A stretch of DNA of 64,000 nucleotides from Clostridium sp. AM22-11AC (GCF_003473545.1 NZ_QUCM01000017.1:16131-80130); one strand, 5' to 3'. Positions 15,754-25,016 are shown, numbered from the stretch's first letter. Notes: generated by a model from the sequence alone, not told the origin. Numbers and translations are program-made.

Positions 15754-17505
15754 ATGAAAACATGTAAGTTGCTCAGAGAGCAGGTGGCAGCTGCCACAGG
15801 AAGCAAAAAAGCAGAACTGGTGCTGAAAAATGCACAGATCGTCAATGTATTTACCCAGTCAGTGGAAACAGGGGACATTGCCATTGAGGGCGGATACATA
15901 GTAGGAATTGGAAATTATGAGGGAATAACAGAAAAAGATCTGGGCGGAGCTTATGTGTGTCCCGGCTTTTTAGACGGACATATCCACATTGAAAGCTCCA
16001 TGACCTCCCCAGGGGAGTTTGAACGGGCTGTTGTTCCACATGGCACCATTGCCGTGATCACAGATCCCCATGAGATCGCCAATGTGGCAGGAACGGCAGG
16101 GATCCGGTTTATGATGCAGTCAGCGCAGAAGCTGGATCTGGATGTGTATTTTATGCTGCCTTCCTGTGTGCCTGCTACCGATTTAGACGAGTCAGGGGCA
16201 GAACTTCTGGCAAGAGATCTGGAGCCATTTTACGCAGATGAAAAGGTTCTGGGCCTTGCAGAAATGATGAATGCCTTTGGCGTGACCCACGGGGATAAGG
16301 GGTGCTTTGAAAAGCTTGTACAGGCACGTTCCCTGAAAAAAGCCATTGATGGCCATGCACCGGCTCTTTCCGGAAAAGAGCTAAATGCCTATGTTACTGC
16401 AGGAATCCGCTCTGACCATGAGTGTTCGGATTTTGAAGAGGCAAAGGAAAAATTTGCCAGAGGCCAGTGGATCATGATCCGTCAGGGAACAGCGGCAAAG
16501 AACTTAAAAGCTCTTATGGGAATGTTTGAGGACCCCTATTATCAGCGGTGTCTGCTGGTAACAGATGATAAGCATCCGGGAGACTTGATCCGTATTGGTC
16601 ATATTGATGCCATTATCAGAGAAGCAGTTTCCATGGGTGCTGATCCCATCCGTGCGATCCGCATGGGTACTTTAAATGCAGCAGCTTATTTTGGACTGCA
16701 TGATATGGGCGCTGTGGCACCTGGTTATAAGGCAGATCTGGCAGTTTTTGATGATCTGAGAACTCTTAATGTAAAACAGGTATACAAAGGTGGAAAACTG
16801 GTGGCAGAAAATGGAAAAATGCTCCATCAGAAAGAAAAAAATACAGACTGGTCCACAGAGATCAAAGAACGTGTATTCCATTCCTTCCACAGAGTTCCTA
16901 TTACAGTGGAAGAGCTGCAGTTAAAAGAAACCACAGGAACCCATCAGCGGGTCATTGACATGGTAGCCCATGAACTGATCACAAAAGAGCGGATCGAAGA
17001 GTGGAAAGAACTGCCAGGCGTTGCTCCCGGTGTAGATATAAGCCGCGACATCGTAAAACTGGCTGCCATTGAACGGCACAAAAATACAGGCCATGTAGGA
17101 CTGGGATTTTTAGGAAAATACGGCTTAAAGAAAGGTGCCGTAGCCACCAGCATCGGACACGATTCCCACAATCTTGTCATCGCCGGAGTTACAGACGAAG
17201 ACATGGTCCTTGCAGGCAATCGTGTGATCGAAAATGGAGGTGGCCTTGCCATTGCCCTTGAGGGCAAAGTATTGGCAGATCTGCCGCTGCCCATCGGCGG
17301 TCTCATGGCAGACGAACCGGTAGAAGTGGTAGATGAAAAGCTGGAGCATATGAAGAAGCTTTCTGTAGAGCTGGGCATTTCAGAAGATATTGATGCTTTC
17401 ATGACACTGGCATTTATCAGCCTTCCGGTTATTCCAAAGCTGAGACTGAATACATATGGAGTGGTAGATGTGGAGAAGCATCAGGTGGTGGAAGCCAGGT
17501 TTTAG
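15754..17505 (+). CDS. ade: Adenine deaminase
   Basis: This amidohydrolase converts adenine to hypoxanthine and ammonia. Metal-binding motifs are visible as DGHIHIESSMTSP near residues 72-84 and DPHEIANVAG near residue 108, with later conserved HAPALSG, SDHE and VTDDKHPGDL segments. The C-terminal region (IGHDSHNLVIAG) is typical of the AdeC subgroup. The 583-residue length is usual. GAGAGGAGGGGG precedes the ATG at short spacing. The stop codon overlaps by four bases the 3-prime end of the convergent MATE gene. It fits the purine-salvage setting created by deoD and the decayed nucleoside genes upstream. Confidence 0.96.
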   Translation: MKTCKLLREQVAAATGSKKAELVLKNAQIVNVFTQSVETGDIAIEGGYIVGIGNYEGITEKDLGGAYVCPGFLDGHIHIESSMTSPGEFERAVVPHGTIAVITDPHEIANVAGTAGIRFMMQSAQKLDLDVYFMLPSCVPATDLDESGAELLARDLEPFYADEKVLGLAEMMNAFGVTHGDKGCFEKLVQARSLKKAIDGHAPALSGKELNAYVTAGIRSDHECSDFEEAKEKFARGQWIMIRQGTAAKNLKALMGMFEDPYYQRCLLVTDDKHPGDLIRIGHIDAIIREAVSMGADPIRAIRMGTLNAAAYFGLHDMGAVAPGYKADLAVFDDLRTLNVKQVYKGGKLVAENGKMLHQKEKNTDWSTEIKERVFHSFHRVPITVEELQLKETTGTHQRVIDMVAHELITKERIEEWKELPGVAPGVDISRDIVKLAAIERHKNTGHVGLGFLGKYGLKKGAVATSIGHDSHNLVIAGVTDEDMVLAGNRVIENGGGLAIALEGKVLADLPLPIGGLMADEPVEVVDEKLEHMKKLSVELGISEDIDAFMTLAFISLPVIPKLRLNTYGVVDVEKHQVVEARF

Positions 17506-18857
17506 ATCTTCTTTTTCACATTTAATCCTACTTTCCAGTAGTAAATGATCAGCAATATACTGCATAACACCCATCCTAAAGGATATCCAAGGGCGGTAGC
17601 GGTAATATTATTGAAGTATTTTGAAATAAAGTAAAGATAGATCTGGCGGAAGACGATAAAGCTTCCCATCATAATGACCATAGGGGTGACGGAGTTTCCG
17701 GCACCCCTTAATGCGTTTGCGAAGATCTGGTTGAAACTGATGGCCAGATAGAATGGCATCATTAAACGGATAAAATGGATACCGTAGGTCAGCACTTCCG
17801 GTTCATTGGTGAACAGAGAAGCAAGGAATGGGGCAAAAATGATCACAGGTGCCATCAGGATCAGGGCTGTTGCAATGGAGATGAATAATGCAACCGTGGT
17901 TCCCTTTCTGGCACGTTTCATATTGTCAGCGCCAAGGTTCTGTCCTACAAAGGTGGTAACTGCCAGACCGATACTCTGGATCGGAAGCAGACAGAACTTA
18001 TCCAGTTTTCCATAGGTTGTCCAGCCAGCCATGCAGGAGGAGCCGAAATGGTTGATATAGGACTGAACAAATACATTGGAAAAAGAAGTAACAGCGATCT
18101 GAAGTCCTGCAGGAAAGCCAATACGGAAGATAGACATGGCAGTTCCTTTGTGGATATGCAGGTCTTTCCAAATTAATCTGTATGAGCTTTTTTCCCGCGT
18201 AAGGATCACAAGGACCAGTATCGCTGAGATCCATTGGGAAAGAATGGTAGCGTAGGCAACACCTTCAACACCTGCGTGAAAAACGATCACAAAAAGCAGG
18301 TCAAAAAAGATATTTCCAAGAGCGCAGACCATAAGAATATATAAAGGACGTCTGGAGTCACCCACAGCCCTCAGGATACCGGAACCCATATTGTAAAGCA
18401 TCAGGCCGGAAATACCTGCAAAATAGATGCGCAGATACTGGGATGCCTCCGGAAGAACATCTTCCGGTGTATCCATTAACTGGAGAAATACAGGGGATAA
18501 AAGCAGTCCGGCAATGGTAAAGACTACAGATAATACAAGGGTCAGTGCAATGGTAGTATGTACAGCGCGATGAAGAGCCTTGTCATTCCCGCTGCCAAAA
18601 CTGTGGGCGATCACTACACCTGCGCCGGTAGAAAGACCGGTAAAGAACCCGATGATCGTATTGATGATACAGTCTGTGGAACCAACCGCTGCCAGAGCCG
18701 TTTTACTGACAAAATTTCCCACAACAATACTGTCAACCGTGTTATAAAATTGCTGGAACAGGTTGCCTACAAAGAGGGGAAGGGCGAACGTGATCAGGAG
18801 TTTGGTGATATTGCCTTCGGTCATTTTCTGGCTTTTCGGTGATGGGGTAGAAGACAT
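17502..18857 (-). CDS. MATE-family efflux transporter
   Basis: The 451-residue polytopic protein has about twelve hydrophobic segments. It carries the MATE N-terminal pattern TEGNITKLLITFALPLFVGN, followed by QQFYNTVDSIVVGNFV, and the second-half repeat beginning near FRIGFPAGLQ. Such carriers expel cationic drugs or metabolites using sodium or proton gradients. ATG at 18857 has AAAGGA about nine bases upstream; an in-frame ATG 19 codons earlier has weaker support. On the minus strand TATACT and TATAAT-like hexamers near 18915-18925 may form its promoter. The substrate cannot be told from sequence. Confidence 0.92.
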   Translation of the reverse strand: MSSTPSPKSQKMTEGNITKLLITFALPLFVGNLFQQFYNTVDSIVVGNFVSKTALAAVGSTDCIINTIIGFFTGLSTGAGVVIAHSFGSGNDKALHRAVHTTIALTLVLSVVFTIAGLLLSPVFLQLMDTPEDVLPEASQYLRIYFAGISGLMLYNMGSGILRAVGDSRRPLYILMVCALGNIFFDLLFVIVFHAGVEGVAYATILSQWISAILVLVILTREKSSYRLIWKDLHIHKGTAMSIFRIGFPAGLQIAVTSFSNVFVQSYINHFGSSCMAGWTTYGKLDKFCLLPIQSIGLAVTTFVGQNLGADNMKRARKGTTVALFISIATALILMAPVIIFAPFLASLFTNEPEVLTYGIHFIRLMMPFYLAISFNQIFANALRGAGNSVTPMVIMMGSFIVFRQIYLYFISKYFNNITATALGYPLGWVLCSILLIIYYWKVGLNVKKKI

Positions 18858-19039
18858 GGTGGTTTGTTCCTTTCTGTAGTATGTAGGTGTGTCTTGTTTT
18901 TCTTTCGGGACCATTATAGTATAACATACTTTAAGCTGAAAAAATCAGTTCTGGAAAAATCTTTATTTCTATGCTATGATTACCCCGATACGATTTCGAC
19001 AAAAATAGAAACAGCAGATAAAAGAAAGGTGTGATCATC

Positions 19040-19717
19040 ATGTATAAATGCTGTATATTTGATCTGGACGGAACATTGGTGAACTCTATTTATGCTTTGA
19101 AACGTTCTGTAGACCTGACACTGGGCCATTTTGGACTGGGGCCGATCTCTATTGAAGATACCAAGCAGTTTGTAGGAGATGGCTATAAAAAGCTGGTAGA
19201 ACGTTCCCTGATAGCATATGGGGATAAAGAACTGACTTATTATAAGGAAGCGTTGGATGTATATAATGAAGTTTTTAAGGACTGTTGTCTTTACAAAGTA
19301 GAAGCATATGAGGGAATTCCACAGCTTCTGGATTTCTTAAAAGAACATGGCATACTGGCAACCGTACTGTCCAATAAACCTCATCAGAGAGCCCTTGAGA
19401 ATGTAGCCCATGTATTTGGAGATCATACATTTGACAAGGTATACGGAGAGAGAGAAGCATTAGGCATCCGCAAGAAACCGGCTCCCGACGGTGTAGTGGC
19501 TCTGATCGAAGAACTGGGGCTTAAAAAAGAAGACTGTTTGTATCTGGGAGATACTAATACAGATATGGAAACAGGACAGGCAGCCCAGGTAGATACAGTA
19601 GGTGTGACCTGGGGCTTTCGTCCGAGAGAAGAGCTGGAGGCATTTAAGCCAAAGCTTGTAGCAGAGTCTCCTTTCCAGGTGATAGATTTTATAAAGGCAG
19701 TGAACCACATTGAATAA
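19040..19717 (+). CDS. HAD-superfamily phosphatase, phosphoglycolate-phosphatase-like
   Basis: The 225-residue protein has HAD motif I in CCIFDLDGTLVNS at the N-terminus, motif II in ATVLSNKP near residue 112, a lysine in the KKPAPDGV segment, and motif III in CLYLGDTNTDMETG near residue 170. A helical cap sits between motifs I and II. It probably dephosphorylates a small phosphosugar or phosphoglycolate. ATG 19040 follows AGAAAGGTG; the GTG at 19031 lies inside that site. Its stop overlaps the start of the zinc-binding lipoprotein gene, so the two may be co-transcribed, although a functional link is not obvious. Confidence 0.88.
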   Translation: MYKCCIFDLDGTLVNSIYALKRSVDLTLGHFGLGPISIEDTKQFVGDGYKKLVERSLIAYGDKELTYYKEALDVYNEVFKDCCLYKVEAYEGIPQLLDFLKEHGILATVLSNKPHQRALENVAHVFGDHTFDKVYGEREALGIRKKPAPDGVVALIEELGLKKEDCLYLGDTNTDMETGQAAQVDTVGVTWGFRPREELEAFKPKLVAESPFQVIDFIKAVNHIE

Positions 19718-20870
19718 ATTTGAAGTGAATAATTTAAAACGTAATTTAAATAAGAAGAAACGCAGCTTAAAAACATATATCGTGAGCATTTTTCTCACGA
19801 TGTGTTGCATCCTTCTTTCCGGCTGCGGTATATCTGGTACAGTGGGACAGAATTCGTCAAAGGTATCCGATGAAAAAGATACCCGCCCATTGGTAGTGAC
19901 TACTATTTTTCCATACTATGATTTTGTCCGCCAGATCGCAGGGGACAGAGTAAGACTGAAAATGGTAGTTCCTGCAGGAATGGATAGTCATTCATTTGAG
20001 CCCACACCTGCAGATATGATCACCATGCAGCAGGCAGATCTGATGGTTTGCAACGGTGGAGAGATGGAACAGTGGGTGGAAAAAGTAGTAGCTTCCCTGG
20101 ATACGGAGAACATGAAAGTCCTTACGATGATGGACTATGTAGATGTACTGGAAGAGGAGATCGTGGAAGGAATGGAAGATAATGAACATTCCCATGATGA
20201 CCATGGTCACGCTCACGAAAATGAGGAAGAAGATCATGATCACAGTGAAATGGATCATAGTCGTCCTGACGATGAGATAAAAACTCATGAGAATTTATCT
20301 CAAATTACTTTTGACGATCATGATGGTCATGAAATGGACATTGAATATGACGAACACATCTGGACCTCACCAGCCAATGCCATGAAGTTAGTGGAAGTGA
20401 TCACAGAAACTTTAAAAGAAGTATCTCCGGAGAATGCTTCTTATTTTGAAGAAAACAAAAACAGCTATGAAACAGAACTAAAAAGTCTGGATGATGAGTT
20501 TAAGGATATTGTGGCAAATGGCCGTCACCGTATGATCGTGGTAGCGGACAAGTTTCCGTTCCGGTACTTTGCCCAGGAATATGGTCTGTCTTACAGAGCA
20601 GCATTTTCCGGCTGCAGTACAGATACAGAGCCAAGTGCAAAAACCATTGCTTATCTCATTGACCGTATAAAGGAAAATCAGATCCAGGCAGTATTTTATC
20701 TGGAACTTTCCAGTCACCGGACGGCAGATATCATCAGTGAAGAAACAGGAGCAAAACCCCTTCTCCTTCATTCCTGCCATAATGTAACAAGAAGGCAGTT
20801 TGATGAAGGCGTTACCTATCTGCAGCTGATGAAGCAGAATGCAAAAAATCTGCAGGAAGCACTTTTATAG
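19710..20870 (+). CDS. znuA: Zinc ABC transporter substrate-binding lipoprotein (ZnuA/AdcA type)
   Basis: The protein of up to 386 residues captures zinc outside the cell and delivers it to ZnuB. A lipoprotein signal runs from a basic stretch (KKKRSLK) through a hydrophobic core to the lipobox LLSGC near residue 39. The mature part has VVTTIFPYYDFVRQIAGDRV, the metal-ligand region GMDSHSFEPTPADM, a long His/Asp/Glu-rich loop (about 157-215), and DEHIWTSPANA. The start is a TTG at 19710 that overlaps the HAD stop codon, supported by AAAGGCAG upstream; GTG 19725 is an alternative. znuC and znuB follow closely. Confidence 0.93.
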   Translation: MNKFEVNNLKRNLNKKKRSLKTYIVSIFLTMCCILLSGCGISGTVGQNSSKVSDEKDTRPLVVTTIFPYYDFVRQIAGDRVRLKMVVPAGMDSHSFEPTPADMITMQQADLMVCNGGEMEQWVEKVVASLDTENMKVLTMMDYVDVLEEEIVEGMEDNEHSHDDHGHAHENEEEDHDHSEMDHSRPDDEIKTHENLSQITFDDHDGHEMDIEYDEHIWTSPANAMKLVEVITETLKEVSPENASYFEENKNSYETELKSLDDEFKDIVANGRHRMIVVADKFPFRYFAQEYGLSYRAAFSGCSTDTEPSAKTIAYLIDRIKENQIQAVFYLELSSHRTADIISEETGAKPLLLHSCHNVTRRQFDEGVTYLQLMKQNAKNLQEALL

Positions 20871-20885
20871 GAGGAATGATCAAAA

Positions 20886-21737
20886 ATGGAACCATTGATC
20901 AAATGTGAGCATGTTGATCTTGGATACGAAAATCAGGATGCGGTTATAAATGTAAATATGGAAGTCTGCCCTGGGGATTATCTGTGTATCGTAGGTGAAA
21001 ACGGGTCTGGCAAAAGTACCCTGATCAAGGGACTTTTGGGGCTGTTAAAGCCATCCGGCGGCAAACTGACCGTAGCAGAAGAATTAAAAACAACAGGAAT
21101 TGGCTATCTGCCCCAGCAGACAGCAGCTCAGAAAGATTTCCCTGCTTCTGTAAGAGAAGTCGTTTTAAGCGGCTGCTTAAGCAGAAGAGGCAGACGCCCT
21201 TTCTATTCTAAAACAGAAAAGGACATTGCATCTGCCAATATGGAAAAACTGGGTATTACCCAGTTGGCGAACCAGTGCTACAGGGAGTTATCCGGCGGAC
21301 AGCAGCAGAGAGTGCTGATCGCAAGAGCTCTCTGCGCCACCAGGGAACTTCTTATTTTAGATGAGCCGATCACCGGTCTGGACCCGATGGCAATCCAGGA
21401 TTTCTATTCCATGATCCGCAAATTAAACAGGGAAGATAAAGTAGCTATTATCATGGTCTCCCATGACTTAAGAAATGCAGTAGAGGAAGCCAACAAGATC
21501 CTCCACCTTCAGAAACAGGTGCTTTTCTACGGCCCGGCCCACGATTATATGAACAGTAAGGCAGCAGGCCATTTCTTCCATGAAAAAGAACAGGGTGAGT
21601 GTCTGCCAACGGCAGCCTGCCATATGGCAAAAAATGTGGATGGTCTGGAAAACAATGAACAGAAGTGTTCCTGCGGACATACCCACGCACACAGTTCCCA
21701 GAAGATAGAAGGAGGAAATACCCATGAACGTGCTTAG
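20886..21737 (+). CDS. znuC: Zinc ABC transporter ATP-binding protein
   Basis: This is the cytoplasmic ATPase of the ZnuABC importer. Walker A is GENGSGKST near residues 38-46, the signature is LSGGQQQR near residue 137, and Walker B is LLILDEP with the switch His in MVSHD. A C-terminal extension ends in a Cys/His cluster (KCSCGHTHAHSS) that is not part of the standard ATPase and may sense or bind zinc. AGGAGG precedes ATG 20886. The 283-residue gene overlaps znuB by 14 bases, which suggests translational coupling. Confidence 0.94.
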   Translation: MEPLIKCEHVDLGYENQDAVINVNMEVCPGDYLCIVGENGSGKSTLIKGLLGLLKPSGGKLTVAEELKTTGIGYLPQQTAAQKDFPASVREVVLSGCLSRRGRRPFYSKTEKDIASANMEKLGITQLANQCYRELSGGQQQRVLIARALCATRELLILDEPITGLDPMAIQDFYSMIRKLNREDKVAIIMVSHDLRNAVEEANKILHLQKQVLFYGPAHDYMNSKAAGHFFHEKEQGECLPTAACHMAKNVDGLENNEQKCSCGHTHAHSSQKIEGGNTHERA

Positions 21738-22542
21738 TGAAATGTTATCTTATCCATTTATGGTGCGGGCATTATTCGGCGGTATGCTTGTATCTTTGTG
21801 CGCCTCCCTTTTGGGAGTGAGCCTGGTGTTAAAACGCTATTCCATGATCGGTGACGGACTTTCCCATGTATCCTTTGGAGCCCTTTCCATTGCCCTGGCT
21901 ATGGGCTGGTCCCCTTTAAAGGTATCGATCCCGGTAGTTGTGCTGGCGGCATTTTTCCTTCTGCGTATTACAGAAAACAGCCGGATCAAAAGTGATGCAG
22001 CCATTGCCATGATCTCTGCCAGCTCTCTGGCTATCGGTATTATCGTTACATCCTTAACAACAGGAATGACCACAGATGTAAGCAGCTATATGTTTGGAAG
22101 CATTTTAGCCATGACCAAAGAAGACGTGGCCTTATCAGCAGTATTGTGCATCATTGTACTGGGCCTGTTTGTACTTTGCTACAACCAGGTATTTGCAGTT
22201 ACCTTTGATGAGAACTTTGCAAAAGCAACCGGTGTAAATGTAGGTGCCTACAATATGCTTATTTCCGTGCTTACAGCCGTTACCATTGTCCTTGGCATGC
22301 GTATGATGGGAGCCATGCTGATCTCAAGCCTTGTGATCTTCCCATGCCTTACCTCTATGCGCGTGTTTAAAAGCTTTACCAGCGTAGTGATCTCTTCCGG
22401 AATTCTTTCCCTGGTATGCTTTTTGCTGGGAATGATGGCTTCCTATCAGTTTTCCACACCAGCAGGCGCCAGTGTAGTAGTGGTAAATCTCATTGCCTTC
22501 GGTTTGTTTTCCATGTGGCAGGTATTAGGCAGGAAACGGTAA
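21724..22542 (+). CDS. znuB: Zinc ABC transporter membrane permease
   Basis: The 272-residue polytopic protein has about eight hydrophobic helices and belongs to the ABC-3 (manganese/zinc/iron chelate) permease family. Typical segments are LGVSLVLKRYSMIGDGLSHV near the N-terminus and MRMMGAMLISSLVIFPCLTS near residue 190. It forms the membrane channel for zinc delivered by ZnuA and driven by ZnuC. AAGGAGG lies just before ATG 21724, inside the end of znuC. No strong terminator follows. Confidence 0.94.
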   Translation: MNVLSEMLSYPFMVRALFGGMLVSLCASLLGVSLVLKRYSMIGDGLSHVSFGALSIALAMGWSPLKVSIPVVVLAAFFLLRITENSRIKSDAAIAMISASSLAIGIIVTSLTTGMTTDVSSYMFGSILAMTKEDVALSAVLCIIVLGLFVLCYNQVFAVTFDENFAKATGVNVGAYNMLISVLTAVTIVLGMRMMGAMLISSLVIFPCLTSMRVFKSFTSVVISSGILSLVCFLLGMMASYQFSTPAGASVVVVNLIAFGLFSMWQVLGRKR

Positions 22543-22642
22543 AAAGCATAAAATCAGCATAAAACCAACATGCAGACCAGTGTTAATGAGAAAGAGGGGC
22601 CCATTACTTGACATTAAGGTCAGGTTGTGCCAAAATATCTAA

Positions 22643-22676
22643 TTGACAGATTGAACAAACGGGATCATAAGATCCC
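22643..22676 (+). promoter_or_regulatory. Putative promoter with overlapping palindromic operator before the CobW gene
   Basis: TTGACA at 22643-22648 is followed after 17 bases by CATAAG (22666-22671), a weak -10. The perfect palindrome GGGATC-ATAA-GATCCC at 22661-22676 covers that -10, a good position for a repressor. A zinc-responsive repressor would make sense here, but the sequence does not resemble a textbook Zur box. Confidence 0.45.
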
Positions 22677-22746
22677 ATTGCAAAATGCTTTTCTAATTCT
22701 AATTCTAATTTAAAGAAGGCATTAATAAAGAAAGAAGGAACATACG

Positions 22747-23979
22747 ATGACAAAGATCGATATTATTTCCGGTTTCCTTGGAGCTGGAAAAACTACTTTT
22801 ATTAAGAAGCTTTTACAGGAGGCTATTTCCGGTGAGCAGGTAGTCCTCATTGAAAATGAATTTGGCGAGATCGGTATTGACGGCGGATTTTTAAAAGACT
22901 CCGGTATCGAGATCCGTGAGATGAACTCCGGCTGTATCTGCTGCTCCTTAGTAGGTGATTTCGGAAAATCCTTATCTGAGGTACTGACCAAGTACAAACC
23001 AGACCGTATCATCATCGAACCATCAGGCGTTGGCAAGCTTTCCGACGTTATGAAGGCTGTTATTGATGTATCTGCAGATATGGACGTTGCATTAAACAGC
23101 GCAGTTACCATCGTAGATGCTGCAAAGTGCAAAATGTATATGAAGAACTTCGGTGAATTCTTCAACAACCAGATCGAGAATGCAGGAACTGTTGTACTCA
23201 GCCGTACAGATATTACTGATACTGCAAAGATCCAGAAGGATGTTGAGATGATCCGTGAGAAAAATCCAAAGGCTGCTATCGTTACCACTCCATTAGCAGA
23301 ATTGGGCGGAAGCCAGCTTCTTGAGATCATCGAGAAGAGAGATACCATGTTAGATGACCTGTTAGAGGAAGTAAGAGAAAGCCATCATCACCATGATGAT
23401 GATGACGATGACTGCTGCTGCGGTCACGACCATGATCATGAGCACCATCACCACCATGATCACGATGATGATTGCTGCTGTGGCCATGACCACGATCATG
23501 ATGAAGACGAAGAACACGAACATCACCATCATCATGACCACGATGACGATTGCTGCTGTGGCCATGACCATGATCATGAGCATCATCACGATCATGATGA
23601 AGACGAAGAACATGAACATCACCATCATCATGACCACGACGATGACTGCTGCTGTGGCCATGACCATGATCACGAACATCATCATCACCATCATGCAGAC
23701 GAAGTATTCACCAGCTGGGGTATGGAGACCATCGTTCCTGTAACAAAGGATCAGCTGGAAGATATCTTAAAGCGTCTGGCAGAGACCAAGGAATTTGGCG
23801 ATGTTTTAAGAGCAAAGGGAATGCTTCCTACAGAAAATCCTGGCGAGTGGCTGTACTTTGACCTGGTACCGGAGCAGTATGAGATCCGTGACGGAAAGCC
23901 GGATTACACAGGTAAGGTTTGTGTCATCGGTGCCAGCCTGAAGGAAGAAGAATTAAACAAAGTATTCGGAAGAGGCTAA
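22747..23979 (+). CDS. CobW-family GTPase with a long His/Asp/Cys metal-binding tract
   Basis: The 410-residue protein is a G3E P-loop GTPase of the CobW/YciC type, a family that moves zinc or cobalt to client proteins. It has Walker A GFLGAGKTTF near residues 8-17, the metal motif CICC (SGCICCSL) near residue 61, EPSGVG near residue 96, and a C-terminal CobW_C domain. Inserted at residues 213-316 is a tract made almost only of His, Asp, Glu and Cys, with four CCCGHDHDH modules. The first is 20 codons from the second, and later spacings are 26 and 32 codons. The tract is far longer than the usual His-rich stretch in this family. It lies just after znuABC and is probably a zinc store or chaperone; nickel or cobalt are alternatives. 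Confidence 0.93.
   Translation: MTKIDIISGFLGAGKTTFIKKLLQEAISGEQVVLIENEFGEIGIDGGFLKDSGIEIREMNSGCICCSLVGDFGKSLSEVLTKYKPDRIIIEPSGVGKLSDVMKAVIDVSADMDVALNSAVTIVDAAKCKMYMKNFGEFFNNQIENAGTVVLSRTDITDTAKIQKDVEMIREKNPKAAIVTTPLAELGGSQLLEIIEKRDTMLDDLLEEVRESHHHHDDDDDDCCCGHDHDHEHHHHHDHDDDCCCGHDHDHDEDEEHEHHHHHDHDDDCCCGHDHDHEHHHDHDEDEEHEHHHHHDHDDDCCCGHDHDHEHHHHHHADEVFTSWGMETIVPVTKDQLEDILKRLAETKEFGDVLRAKGMLPTENPGEWLYFDLVPEQYEIRDGKPDYTGKVCVIGASLKEEELNKVFGRG
23383..23694 (+). repeat. Coding tandem repeat of His/Asp and CCCG modules
   Basis: The CAT/CAC/GAT-rich stretch inside the CobW gene contains four TGCTGCTG(C/T)GG(C/T)CA-type blocks starting at 23413, 23473, 23551 and 23647. The irregular spacings (60, 78, 96 bases) point to expansion by slippage or unequal recombination. 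Confidence 0.9.
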
Positions 23980-23991
23980 TGAGGTTTAAAA

Positions 23992-24951
23992 ATGGGAAAT
24001 AACGAGATAGATGAAGATGTAATGCCCGTATTTCTGATCAACGGTTTTCTGGAAGCTGGAAAAACCCAGTTTCTGGAATTTACCATGGACCAGGAATACT
24101 TCCAGACAGAGGGAAAAACACTTCTGATCGTCTGCGAAGAAGGGGATACAGAATATGATGAAAAGAAGTTAAAGAAGCATCAGACTGCTGTTGTATATGT
24201 AGATGAACTTTCCAAACTGACACCGGCTTACTTAAATGAGCTGGAAGTGATCTACCGCCCGGAGCGTGTGCTCTTAGAGTGGAACGGTATGTGGAACCAG
24301 GACGAGCTGAAACTGCCGGATGACTGGAACATTTACCAGCAGATCACCATTATCGATGGTTCTACCTTTGATCTGTACATCCAGAATATGAAGCCGCTCC
24401 TTGGCGCTATGCTTCGTAATTCCGAACTGGTCATTGTAAACCGCTGCGATGGAATTGCAGATGAGAAGCTGACTTCCTATCGCCGTACCATCCGCGCTAT
24501 GAGCCGTGAAAGCGAGATCGTTCTGGAAGATAAGAACGGCGAGATCGAGCAGGCAACCCTGGAAGAAGATCTTCCATATGATATCAATGCAGATGTAATT
24601 GAGATCAAGCCTGCAGACTACGGTATCTGGTACATCGACTGTATGGATCAGCCGGAACGCTACAAAGGAAAGACCGTTGAATTTACCGCAATGGTATTAA
24701 AAAGCCCGAAATTCCCAAAGGGACAGTTCGTTCCGGGACGTATGGCTATGACCTGCTGTGAGGCAGATATGACATTCTTAGGTTTCATGTGCAAATGGAA
24801 AGACGCAGAAAAGTACAAGACCAAAGAATGGGTAAAGGTACGCGCTAAAGTCGGCGTAGAATACCAGAGAGATTACCACGGCGAAGGACCTGTCCTCTAT
24901 GCCGAAAATGTGGAAAAAGCCGCTGAGATCAAGGACATTGTGCAGTTCTAG
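23992..24951 (+). CDS. CobW-like P-loop protein fused to a YcgQ-like C-terminal domain
   Basis: The 319-residue protein starts with a CobW-type P-loop (LINGFLEAGKTQFLEF near residue 15) and an IVNRCDG segment near residue 143 that fits the guanine-specificity region. The CxCC metal motif of typical CobW proteins is absent. The last third, with EFTAMVLKSPKFPKGQFVPG and then RMAMTCCEADMTFLGFMC, resembles the C-terminal domain of the YcgQ/TIGR03943 family, which is linked to putative metal permeases. It begins 12 bases after the His-rich CobW gene and is presumably co-transcribed. It may couple GTP-dependent metal delivery to a YcgQ-type partner. The domain assignment of the C-terminus is less certain than that of the N-terminus. 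Confidence 0.75.
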   Translation: MGNNEIDEDVMPVFLINGFLEAGKTQFLEFTMDQEYFQTEGKTLLIVCEEGDTEYDEKKLKKHQTAVVYVDELSKLTPAYLNELEVIYRPERVLLEWNGMWNQDELKLPDDWNIYQQITIIDGSTFDLYIQNMKPLLGAMLRNSELVIVNRCDGIADEKLTSYRRTIRAMSRESEIVLEDKNGEIEQATLEEDLPYDINADVIEIKPADYGIWYIDCMDQPERYKGKTVEFTAMVLKSPKFPKGQFVPGRMAMTCCEADMTFLGFMCKWKDAEKYKTKEWVKVRAKVGVEYQRDYHGEGPVLYAENVEKAAEIKDIVQF

Positions 24952-25016
24952 TGATGTTCTTGTGAAAATGCTATTTTCAGGAAGTGTAAGGAAGAACAGT
25001 TGTGTAAGTTCTTACA

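Noticed and set aside
22722-23348. Minus-strand frame of 208 codons opposite the CobW gene
   Set aside because: It is the antisense of a conserved GTPase domain and has no start signals.
23383-23694. CRISPR-like spacing of repeats
   Set aside because: The repeat is in frame, codes for His/Asp/Cys modules of a CobW protein and has no unique spacers.
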